The notes beneath the pieces are model-generated. The model saw nothing but the letters and a program-made list of their open reading frames with translations, was not told where the DNA came from and did not search any database. This document shows positions 25,039-36,180 of a stretch of 64,000 nt of DNA, in pieces. How positions within the stretch are numbered: position 1 is the stretch's first letter; the number at the start of each line of letters is the position of its first letter. The position numbers and the translations under genes were made by a program. The stretch comes from Oreocharis arfaki (Eukaryota; Chordata; Aves; Passeriformes; Paramythiidae): positions 669,827-733,826 of the forward strand of contig VZRR01006742.1 of NCBI GenBank assembly GCA_013398015.1, given 5' to 3'.

Positions 25039-25110
25039 GTGTGCAGGCATTTGCAGGAGCAGCCTGTGTTTGCACTGTAGGCCACCAGTTGCTGATTCAA
25101 CAAGGCAGGA

Positions 25111-25156
25111 GCACAAACACACAGGCTCACTCTCACACACACGCATGCACACACAG
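25111..25156. repeat. Degenerate (AC)n tract
   Basis: CA/AC-rich stretch with GG, TC and GC interruptions, ending in CACACACAGAG. It is much less regular than the (AC)n at 3291-3328. Confidence 0.75.
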
Positions 25157-25231
25157 AGCTCCACAGGAAAGTGATTGATGACCAGTTTTTATGTCAGAGC
25201 TGTGATATTTCTGGCTGAACAGCTTTCTACC

Positions 25232-25268
25232 TTTTTTTTTTTTTTNNNNTTTTTTTTTTTTTTTTTTT
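25232..25268. other. Poly-T tract containing a 4-N assembly gap
   Basis: T14 (25232-25245), then NNNN (25246-25249), then T19 (25250-25268). The Ns are the only ambiguous bases in the window and mark a place where the homopolymer length was not resolved. The true length of the tract, and anything lost inside it, cannot be told from this sequence. Confidence 0.97.
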
Positions 25269-26574
25269 GGTACAAGAGCCACAGCATAAAGATAAGAGGC
25301 AGAGCACTTAAGACATGTTTACAAAGATTAAACCACTGACTTGGCTTCAGTTAAAGTAAATTCTCCTGCTTCCCACTGTGCAATGTAGGTTTACAAACGG
25401 AGGACTGGCAAAGGTTGCTTCATCTTCTTTTCTGGCACTGTCTTTTGGCTCCAAAACAAATGTACAACTTAAACCACATAAAAGGGCAGCAAGGTATTTG
25501 CACTTTTGAGGAGTTCAGCATCTGACACATTCCTAATCTGCCTGGGTAGGTTTTTGATCTGAGCTTCTGCACTGACTTTATAATGACAGGGCAATTTAAC
25601 AAGCCCAAAATTCAAGATTCTCTCTGCAGCTGAGGAGTTACCAGGTGCAGCACTCAGCCCCTCTCTGCTGCTGTTGTCACTGCCGGCTCCCCGGCTCTCT
25701 CCTGGGGCCAGGTAGGTGCAGGGAACCCCGAAGCCCCCCTGTATTATAGCTCAAAATGCTGTCATTTTCCCCGAGGTTAAGACCATAGTAGATCAACCCG
25801 GGGAAGGATTTTAGGAGGTTATAAAAAGGTAAAATTGCACAACTGCAAACCTGCAGTTTTTTCTTCTGCATGGAAGACAAGGTTTCACTGAAGGGCCGGT
25901 GCTGTCTGCTCAGACAGTCCCTGGAAGCAGAGGGCAGCAGAACAACCATGGCACAGCAGGGAAGAGGAAGAACTGTAGAAAATAATAAGGGATGGCAGAA
26001 ACACAAATCTTAAGAGAACAGATAAAAAATTAATTAGGTAGAGCTCACAGAAAAAATTATTTAAAGATCTTCAGTAAAGATCTAGAAGTTTGTATTACTA
26101 TATTTGTGTTAGTGTGAAACGCTACTACACTCCACTTACAGAAAGGGATTGTCCTGGCTATGGCAAGAGAACAAGAAAGGACAAATGTCATGTCTCCCTC
26201 CAAATAAATTATGTGCCTGAGAGATTATTTATCTCAGAATTCATTATTGCAGCAAATAATTATTTAATAACAGTAAATACGAGCATGGAGAAAAGAAAGG
26301 AATTGGACAACAGCCTTTCACTTTAGTTTTTGTCCCTGGTGAGGAGAACAGTCATTGAAGTCAGCTTTGGTGAGGTGTAGTCCAGAGGAAGACATGGTGG
26401 GGCAGGAAGCCTGTACTGAAAGAATATTGTATTGCCAGTCAAAGTGGAAGGACATATGGGATAGGTGTAGCACAGCCTCTCCCAGGTTTAGTCATATTCA
26501 GTATTTTTATTCATGCCCCAGACGATGGAACAGAGAGGATATACAGATGGCAGCCAGCAGGGAAGGACTGTCAG
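25269..26574. other. Unique non-coding sequence, nothing recognised
   Basis: A GC-richer patch near 25640-25960 holds a 109-codon minus-strand open frame (25677-26006) without motifs. No transposon recognised until the CR1 remnant that starts near 26575. Confidence 0.55.
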
Positions 26575-27270
26575 GAGTTTGGAAGACAGGATTAGAATTC
26601 AAAATGATCTTGGAAAAGCAATATTTTTAAGGTCTAACAGGAAAACATGCTACTCTGGAAGCAAGCTTGAAGATTCTTCCTCATGTAGGCAATAAATGAC
26701 TGTATACTTCAGGATGGAACAGCTGCCTGGCCAGCAGCTCTACAGAAAACCATCTAGAGGCTTCAGAAGATCACAAGCTGAAGAGCTATTTTGTGTTGTT
26801 GCAGAAGAGCGTAGCCCCAGACTAGCAATGTATAAGCAGAATTATACTCTGTGAGACATAAACAATTCTCATCTTTGCAAAGTAACTGTATCTGTGTGCA
26901 GTCTGGTAAACTGCTCTCCGAGAAAGACATGATTCAGCTGAACTAAGTTGAACGAACGGCAAAAGAGATAATGGAAGGTCTAGAAACACAAGCAGGAGAA
27001 AATTTTGATTATAGAGTTGCTTGAGTAGAGAGGGCTTCCTGCCATGACACACAGGGTGAGGAGACAGACGTAGACTGAAGGGAGACAGACTGAAGTTAGA
27101 GATGAGGAAGCACTTTCCTTATGCTAAAGAGAGATCATACAGGAGCAACTGAACCATGGCATGTCCACCAGGGCTGGCTTTTGAAATGCTTCCTAGGGTA
27201 TCAGAGACATAACTGAGCCTGGCTGACAGTGGAGGGATGGTCCTAGAGGCCTATAAATGGGGTTAGAGGG
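26575..27270 (+). mobile_element. Ancient CR1 LINE, RT C-terminus to 3' region (sense)
   Basis: Follows the sense wording of the end of CR1 ORF2 in several short blocks: AGAATTCAAAATGATCTTGG, the region around GATCACAAGCTGAAGAG and TTGTTGCAGAAGAGCG, then GATAATGGAAGGTCTAGAAA, and GATGAGGAAGCACTTTCCTT. Their order and spacing match the family. Intervening sequence is heavily diverged and all frames are broken. The usual terminal short repeats are not preserved. It is clearly older than the CR1 copy at 45305-46122. Confidence 0.6.
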
Positions 27271-30200
27271 CTACATCCCAGCCCACTTCCTCAGGGTACA
27301 CTCAGACCACGATTTCTGGATCGCAAAATTGCCTCTCAGCACTTACCTCAGGGCAGGAGACCACCTCAGCGGAAGGACCCAAAATACAATCATGACTTAA
27401 AGTGCCTCATGATCTACCATCTCCTTCATCATACTGGCTTCTGAGACTCATCCTTTAACACCCAGCTCCCCATCTTTGGGACACAGGGAGCTGGGGTCAG
27501 TGCTAGAGGGCCTGAGGATCTGCACAGGGACGCTGCAAGCCTGGGAGGCATATTTAATGGTCTGGTGGGTCCAGCTACTGCCATAATCACTGGGCTAAGC
27601 TCATTTCATTAGGAATAGAGGGGAATATGTCTTACTTGGCAAAAAACCCCACATGTACTCCAAATTGACAAGTAGGTCAGAACCAGAATAAAAAGAAGAT
27701 AATTAATAAGATCTCTCTTCTAACCCCGTATGTTGTAGCCTCTACTACAATACATATACCAGGCAAACAGTCCCTGGGAACCCTTTTTCGTTAGAGACAA
27801 ATAAATTTTGAGTTAAAAGAAATTAAAAGTGGGCAACAATCTCCGAAGAAACAAACCAAAGAGAAATTTGTGATTTTTGAAGGAATTCTCCCTCTATTTC
27901 AAAGCAAAACAATGTTTTAACATCAATTTTCAGCCAATAGTGCATACTGGCAACAATAAACTTTTATGTCACTCAAAACAAAATAATCCACATTAAAAAA
28001 AATTGCAGCCAATCAGTGGGTTAGAGTCTTGGGGTGGCATGGAACCCGTTTATCAAAACTCATAAAGGAGTGAGTGTGCTGTAAGACTTTTCAGGGGAGG
28101 TACAATATATTCTGCTCACACTCAAGAGTGCAAGTGTGGCACAGCCAGCTGGGTTTTTAAATGCCTACCATTGTGGTTTGCTCCATCCATCAGTCAGTCA
28201 GCTCCCAGATAAAGTTTATTGCAGCATTCATTTCTGGGCCTTAATGCTCTTAAGAACCAATGAACTGTTGATTATGGGGGTGCCTCAGACTGTCAGAGAG
28301 TTTCTTTTGCCCTCATTACATGGCTTAGATGTTGGCGGGAAATAAGCAGATAGAACAAACAGAGGAAACCTCTAAAGACCATGAAAGGGCGTATTTTCAA
28401 CACTGACTCCTACACGGCCCTTTTGCAGAACTTGCAGGCATGGCTATTTGCATTTGGCAAGTGGGTGAATGAACAGAGAGATGACATTTTATACAGGCAT
28501 TTGCAGTTACTTCTTTGTTGTACACGAAGAGGTTGCACAACCATGCAATTTTCCACACACAAAATGGATGCAACTGTAAATTTTTCAGGTGCACTTTAAA
28601 ATGCTGTTAAAAACCTCCGTATGACTCTTTCAACATGGAATTCACTGTTCTCACTTCCACTTCTTCCTTACCTCACATCTTTAGCCAGAAACATTAAAAA
28701 TACACAGAGCTCATAGAGAAGCAGCAGTCTCAGCTCTCAATCTCCATGTTTTTCTGTGCTTGAATAAAATGTTTAATGTTACTTGAGCTGGCGAGAAAGG
28801 TGGGAGGTTGTGTGTGTCTTAGTAGAAATTAATGTTTTGGTTGGCTGGACAAGCTCAGGAAATTTCTGTAGTGAGCATGATGAGAGAGGATGTTTGGCAA
28901 GATGTTTTCCAAAAGCTGGTACAGGTGAAGGATTAGGGGGAAAAAATGCTTAGGAGCCTTTCCCCTAAATTTTCTGCTTTGTACTCTTCTTAGATATACA
29001 ATCAGTATTAAAGTATCATACAAATCTCCCTGAAATCCATGGATCTCTTTCCACTGGCTCAATGAGACTTGAAATAAATGTTCCAAATGCTGTGTTGGTT
29101 ATTAAAAACATTTTGACATTCCTCCCTGCCCTCTTAAACACAGCTATTTTGGGAAGAAGCAGCAGATACTGGCTGCTCTGTGCAGCCTGAACTCAGAGAA
29201 ACCACCCAGGTGACTCTGCCCATGGCCAGGATTCAATGACGCGTCAGGGTTCCAACATGTTAGGTGATGGGGTGGCTTGTCCCACTCCTTCCCCTTTTCT
29301 GCGTGGGTGAGGAGTGGGGGAAGAAAGGCCGTGGAGGGCACAGACCTTCAAACTGCCTGATGGCAAAAGAGGTACAGAGAGGGGAACAGACTTGGATATA
29401 GTGGGTTGTGCCTTGTGGGACATGGAGAGTGGGGATGGTCCTTAGCCGGTGCCTTTGCCTTAGGCTCTTTGCTAAAGAGCGATGATGCAGAGAGAGAGCA
29501 GGATCAGCCTTTAAAATTCAACATGATTTGTATACGGAGACTTTCCAGCAACTGTCTTCACCCCATTCACTCAGCGATACAGCTCGGCTGCACCATAAGT
29601 GCATTCAGACAGAGTGTTCGGTATTCAGAATATATAGATACTTCTGCAAAGTGAACATTTACTGACTCCAGGATGGCTTTCGTTTAGCTCATTATGAAGG
29701 TCAGAATTATTATAAATCTACACAAATTGGAACAATATTTTGGCATGGCTCTGATGTTTGAACCAAGTTAATAAAAACAATGATATGTAGTATTCGGGTA
29801 TCATTTAATCTTAGGAATCCATAGTGAGCACAAAGACCAAAATAAACTCTTGCGAGACATGTTTATTCACATATTAAGATTCCCTGAGACTGTTCTACAT
29901 TACTGACTTTCATATGCTTGGAAAATAAGAAGGGTTTTTCATATTCATGCTCAGTGAGTGAAAACACGTCACTCAGGAGACCATCTGCTTCTCTCTGGAG
30001 TGTGCATCTTGACCTTAACACATTGGGCTGCATACAAACTCTGAGGGGAAAAGATGTATTTGGGTGCTTCAGCACAATCTTAAGAGCATAGATAATTCAG
30101 TCAGCATTCAGAGGATTCAATGTTAGTTCAGCTGCTACGGCAGCCAAAATTATGGGAGGTGATTCAAGCTTTCATCTATCTACTGTGGTACGAGTATTCT

Positions 30201-30317
30201 GCCACAACCCATTTGTCATTTTATCCCAATTCATTTACACAAGGCCATACCTGGGTGCCCAAGAAACAGATGACAGTTTTGCCAATGACTTCCCTGTGAT
30301 CACAATTTAGCCTATGG
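27271..30317. other. Unique non-coding sequence, nothing recognised
   Basis: About 3 kb of AT-rich DNA with open frames of 60-85 codons in both directions. No repeats of note. Confidence 0.55.
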
Positions 30318-30376
30318 CAAAGAAAAGAAAAATAAAGAAAAAAAAAGAAAAAAAGAAAAGAAAAAAAAAAGAAAGA
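30318..30376. repeat. A-rich tract with scattered G
   Basis: Irregular AAAAG/AAAAAG units on the plus strand. Reading through it creates a lysine-rich start to a 173-codon open frame (30314-30835), which I regard as an artefact of the low complexity. Confidence 0.85.
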
Positions 30377-33300
30377 CAGGAAAATAAGAAGAGTAGAAAT
30401 ATAGAGGCAGCAAGTCCATCTGGAGAGTGGCAAGCTGCCCAGTACCTCGGTGGCCACAGTCAGCACAGCCAGAGCAAAGGCAGGAGAGGGGAGAGCTGTG
30501 GTTTGGATATGCACTGCTTTCACCCTCCTGAGGGCTCCCCAGGCTCCTGGGGGCATGCAGCACCTCCTTGGGCAGCCTCTCTGGAGGGAGCTACTTTCAG
30601 TATAAATGGAGAGCTAGAAGAGGCAGCCCTACATCTTCTCTGCTCTCAGCTCCAACTGGCTGCACGATTAAGAGGAAGGTTTGGCTGCACTGGGGTTGAG
30701 GAAGGACTTGCCTTTAGCACATCTTGCAGCTTGGAGAGTCAAGGTGTTTTGGCTGGTGGGGCTGTGCAAGGAGGGGGAGCTCAAATGCTTTTAATGTTTT
30801 CAAAAGCCATATTACTTCCCAGGTCTGAGTCCTAGAAGGACTTTTGAAACAGGTTCCTGACATGCCTCTCTGCTGAGAACATGCCCTCTTCTTCCTGAGT
30901 TAAGACAATTGCAAAAGAGCGTTTTAAGAGGAACTGGATGCAACAGGAAGAAGAAAGTTGTCATGCCAGAGTGCTCCCATGGAGATTTAAGGGCATAGAA
31001 ACCACAATGTACAACACAAGCCCTGACAACCTGCAGCAAATTAATTCCTAACTCAGGGTTCACAAGGTGAAGCTGAGCCAAAGCAGGGTTTTCCTAGATG
31101 AGGTGGCTCCAGCATGGGTACATGTATTGTAGATAGCTCAGGTAATAGCAGGAGAAGTAGTAAATCCAGCATCGTCTGCAGAACTCTCCAGGAACTTGAG
31201 GTATTCAGGTAGCAGTTCCCTGCTGCCACACCTGCGCCGTCTGGTTACCAAAATCAGGGTAAAATTTACTTGAGCAACTTGCACTTTGTCAGGGCAAAAT
31301 TATTGCTCAGGACTGCTGTGTCAGCATTGCTTCAGGTCTAGGCTGTCATTAGACTGTCTCAGGACAAAGATACAACTCATCTGCCTTGAAACCACTTCTT
31401 TGAGGTTACAGCAGGTTCATGTGAACTGTTCACTCAGTGCAATGCAGAAGTAGAAGGGCTTTATGGGTGAGAAAACACAGATGAGAAAACTGGTCATTTT
31501 ATCCTGACTCGAGGGGAGGGTCCAGTCTAGTCCCAGGACAAAAATTAGGTGAATGCAGCTACCAGTGTCAGTGAGAAAACTGCTCATAGCAACTACCTAC
31601 TTGTACCAAGGAAAGAAGAAAAATAGTAGTAAATCCACCAGGCGGTGGGTTTTGTTCCTTGTATACGTGCTCAAATGAACTTTAACTCTTGCCTACGGTG
31701 CCATGAAAAGTCCCACAATCCCACAGGTACTGAGGAGTGTGATCAAATCCCATACATGCATGAAATGATCATACTTTCCAAGTGGCACAAGGAAAATGAT
31801 AGCGGGAAAAGCCACCCCTCTCCAAGTCTCAAAAAGTAAGTCACAGATGCAGAGGGTGAATGTCTTCTTGTATGAGCATTCACAATTGCACGTGGGGATC
31901 AAGAGGTGAGGCAACTTCAGAAAGAGAACCTTAAAGATATAGATTGAGGACACAAAAATAGCTTGCAGTCTATGAGAAGCTTGAAGGGACTAAATCTTTA
32001 CCTGGTAATAGTTAGAGTGAAAGACTGATTTCTCCTGATACGAAAACAAAGGAAAAAGATGAGCTGCAATGACAACACACAGCCTTTGGAAAAGAAAAAC
32101 TATAGATTGAAATATCAACCAACCAAAAAAACTGAGACTTTAGAAAACTCCTGTGTAAATGAGATGGGAGAGGTTTGTGTCCCAGTGGGAGACCACTGGA
32201 AATACTGTCACGAAAGCTGCAAGGCAGTAGAGCAACACTTGGAAGAAATCCAGATACAAAGAACAAGGGATGGTTTGATAAAGACCCTGAAAAGTCTTGG
32301 AAAACAACACATGGCAAGGGTCATGTGCTGCTAGGCTCACAAGATAATATTTGTGGGATGAAGGAGACAGAGCAGGAGATGGTCCTCAAAGCACCTGACC
32401 AAGGGGGAGGCATGGACAGTGTCATCCACAAGGAGCTTGGACATGTGGGAAAGAAAAGAGTTTCTCCACATTTCAAGGCACCTCTTTGACACAGGAAGAG
32501 GCTTTGGCTTTGCAAAATGCAAGTACACAGCCTGCCACATCCATGCTCATAGCCCAAGGCCTGAGGTGCTGCAGGAGGCGCCTGTGCAGCTGCTCAGCTA
32601 CAAGCACAGTAGCAGCCGTAGCAGGATGGAGCACCTTGCTGTCACCCCCCCCAAACAGACAGTGTCAAAGGACAAAGATTGACGACAACTTTCCAGGCCA
32701 CAGAGCAGTTTCGAGCCAATTCCCAAAGCCATCCCAGTGGTAATCAGAATAAGGTCTCAGGAAGGGTCCAGTGCCAGCTTTTAATAATGTCCTGCCGTAT
32801 TATTAAAAACGGGGTGGGGGGGTAAATTCAGTCAAAGATTTTGTGAACTAGTTTTGTTGATTGGGTGTCTTGAATAAATTCCAGGGCAATGGCAGGTCTT
32901 GTGCCTGATTGTGTACAGGAGGGACTGAGAAGAGTCAGAACAAGCTGGAATATCTCCTTTCCCAGTGTAGTGTGCAGAGGCAGAGCCTGTCCATCCGGAG
33001 ACACGCTTTACTGAGCAAACAGTAGCAGAGTATCCACGTTAAATCAGAGGGACAAAACTTGGCGAGGTTGGCCTGCTCTCTCTCTGAAGTTATGTGGGCA
33101 CATTAAGGCTTTCAGCACTTAACTTGGGAACAGAACAGAGAATAAATATCCACAGGCCACAGGGGTGTAGCCGTGGGATAGAATTGACCCAAATCTTCTT
33201 GTTATTTTTGTTGCTATTGTTTTTCTATTAATTTATATTACAGCATGTGAAGGGTCTGTTCTCGACCCAACAGCGAAACTCTTTCCAAAACTGAGTCCCC

Positions 33301-35115
33301 CATGACTGTCAGGATTGAAAAGCTGTTATATGGGTTAAAAATTGTGTTTCGACATTACGATTTTGGGAAATTTTAGAGATGGAGAGAGAGCTGGCAGGGT
33401 GTGGGAAGGAAAGAGTGGAAAGAGTTAAAAAGGTTACAGAAGTGTAGATATGAAATTGAGGAAAGTTAAATATCATGAATCACATTTGATAAAACGCAGA
33501 AGGTATTCTTGTTTGGTTTCTGATTTCATTTCCCATTTGAAGTTGAACTGAACTACTAAATTGTTATTGCAGGAGGTAGGTCGGAGTGTGCAAAGGAATG
33601 CAAGAAAGAAATGCCCTTCAGATTATAAATCCTGGCGTCATCAGTCATTAGCCATAGTGAGGTCTTCTCACTGCCTAGTGTGCAAATTAATTCAGAATAG
33701 ATTTTGAACTTGAAAAGCAGGGTGTGCTCTGTTCTAAAATGAGACACAGAAACATTAAAGAAAGTGACAAGTTAAAATGATCTGCAGACGGCTCCCTGTG
33801 GCCAGACCAATAGGAACATTCAGCATAGAATTATCTTAAAATTAGCCCTAGTTTTCATTCAGAGCTGCTACGGCTCAGAGTCATTAGCCACCATGCTCTG
33901 TGTCAGCTGCTGCAGGACCTGCTGAAACCTGGGTCTGGCATTTCAGCGTTCTGGCCTGCCAAGCTTCTTTCTACAGAACAGGGAAGTTTTGCAAGAAGTC
34001 TTTGCAAAATGTTGTAATAATGAAAACTTTTAAAATACACAGCTGTTTTGCAAAACCCTTGTAACAAAGACTCCTTTGAGATCAGCTCCATACAGGCTCC
34101 GTAGTGGATGTGCTACCATCAGTGCTCTCAACAGAGACATTATGCAGCCTAACATTCCCTCCATGCCTCTCTCACCCCACGGGTCCCCTGCCTGGACCTC
34201 GCTCCTTTCAGGCAGTGCTGCCTGCTCAAATCGCTGCTTCAGTCCCTTTATCAGGTTCCAGAAACTGCTTGCAGGGGTTAGGCACATTTGTCCCTTGGGG
34301 TGACCTCCTCATAGGGCTGTTTGTCCTGCCTTGATGCTGCTGTGGCTTAAACAGGACAAGCTGGTGCGTCATTTCGGGTGAAATTTAGCTGCAGATGAAC
34401 TGGGTAGTACTGAGGAAAAGAAGTCCATGAGACCTACAGACACCTGAGCAGCTGAGCCCCGCTGTGTTGATTCAGCCTTCCTCCATATGCACCAACATGT
34501 TTGCATGCTGTTCCTGAAACCTACGTATTGGTGGCTGGCATCAAGCTGGACTCCTAGATCGTTGTTACTGACAAGTGTTTAGTGGAATCCATTTTCCAAA
34601 GTGAACAGATTACTGGGATTTGAACAGTTGAAGGGAGGTCGTTGTTGTAAATAAGGTAGTGCCTGGCTAGGAAATCTATTTAAGGTGTTTTTATTACCAC
34701 AGGGAACATGGGGATTCAGCTTCTCAGTGTTACAAGTATTTCCCTGAAGTGATCATCAGAAGAAATAACTCCTAGATTCTCAAATGCTCGTTTCTGTACA
34801 TAAGCTATATTTCCAGTAAATTTTAATGACAAAAGAAAGCTGCCCAAGGCAGTACACGATGGCTTTCACTCTCCTGGGAAAGCCAGGAGGAATTTCCCAT
34901 CAGTTTGGGCAAGACCGAGCTCCCCACATCTTATGCTGCTGTATCTCTTTGCCTTAGCATCAAAGATGGGTGAGGTGGGAATCACAAACCTGTCAGGAAG
35001 GAGTAGATGTGGAGGAACCAGCCTGTCCCAGACATCCACAGGATAAAACTCTCGTGTTGCTCTCCTGTGGTTCTTCCTCGGGGTCCTGAACACAAACAGC
35101 GTAAGAAAAAATTGT
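30377..35115. other. Unique non-coding sequence, nothing recognised
   Basis: About 4.7 kb. Between about 32000 and 32750 several open frames of 60-104 codons overlap on both strands, which is the pattern of chance rather than a gene. A G-rich run (GGGGTGGGGGGG) lies at about 32809-32821. No transposon recognised. Confidence 0.5.
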
Positions 35116-35255
35116 GGTTATGCTTGGTGGAACTAAAGCCCTGTCTGGTTCAGTATCCCATCTCTGAAAGTGGTCAGATGCACTCCTCAGGAGAGAGAAC
35201 AGAGGAAGCATTTAGCAAGCTCCCTCAAAATGCCCTGCCAGACCCAGCATTCTAT
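35116..35255 (-). mobile_element. Ancient CR1 LINE, 3' end fragment (antisense)
   Basis: The plus strand resembles the complement of the 3' untranslated end of old amniote CR1 elements: a block around CTAAAGCCCTGTCTGG, TTCAGTATCCCATCTCTGAA and GTGGTCAGATGC, then a GAGAGAACAGA stretch. It is short and diverged, and it lacks the terminal repeat units. Confidence 0.55.
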
Positions 35256-35954
35256 ATCCCAGGGACTCCTGGTAGCTCCCAGCCAGGAGACCAAGCACTG
35301 TGGTGCGTGCTGACTCGAGGAGCTGTGGGACCAGGCTTTCAAGGGGGTACACAATCTGTGTGACACTGAGTCATCAGTGGTAACGTTTCACTCATGGCTC
35401 CTGTTTTTTTGGTAGACAAAAGACTGGAAGAGGCTCAGCTTCATCTGATCCACCACACTGCTGCAGCAGTAAGGAGTATATGACCCCTGACAGATGTTAT
35501 TCTCACCTGCTCTTAAGGAGAGCAGAGCGGAGAGTCACAGCCTCCCTAAGCGGTCTGTGTTTCATCACTCTCAAAGTCGGGAATTTGCTTTGTAACATGG
35601 AACCCGAATATTCCTTGCTGCAAATTAAGCTAAATTCCTGTTGACCTTTTCCTGACAGCTACAGGGGACCATTTTAATCACTGGTCTCTTTGTTGCAGTC
35701 TTTGCATTCTGAAAAATATATCACATCCGTTTGTCTCTTCTCCTCCAGAAAAACAAACCCTGTTCTCTCAACCTTTCTTTGTAGGTTATGTTTTTTAAAC
35801 CTCTTCTTGCTATCTTTTGGGTTCCCATAAGGGTGTTTGCTTATTAAAATAGAAGCCTAATTTTACAAAGGTTGCTACGTTACTTGGCACGGCAGAAAAT
35901 AATAACAAAGGCTACACTGCCACTAGGAAATCCAAGATAAGATCGCAGAGTGGA
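35256..35954. other. Unique non-coding sequence between two CR1 remnants
   Basis: No recognisable signal or repeat. Slightly GC-richer at its left end, AT-rich to the right. Confidence 0.5.
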
Positions 35955-36180
35955 GGGATAGGGTGGATCTCAAGAGATCATCCAGTCTGTTTCCTTGCAC
36001 TAGGGCAAGTTTAAGTGAAACAAGAAAATCCCTTAAGATTAGTCAAGTCAATGATGACAACTTTCAGTGATGGCATGTCTCCAGTTTCCTGCCAGTCTAC
36101 CCTGTGGATTTTACTGTCCTTGTATGAATCTGTTGCATGTTGTTACAACCGTCAGGATTAAACTTCTTAAAGAAGATTTT
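35955..36180 (-). mobile_element. Possible old CR1 3' fragment (antisense)
   Basis: The start, around GGATCTCAAGAGATCATCCA followed by a TGCACTAGGGCAAG block, resembles the inverted 3' end of older CR1 subfamilies (CTCGAGAGATCACCCAATCC type). The rest is only loosely similar. Treat the right boundary as a guess. Confidence 0.4.

Noticed and set aside
30314..30835. 173-codon plus-strand open frame beginning with a lysine-rich stretch
   Set aside because: The N-terminal part is simply the translation of an A-rich tract, and the rest overlaps open frames on the other strand and has no motif.
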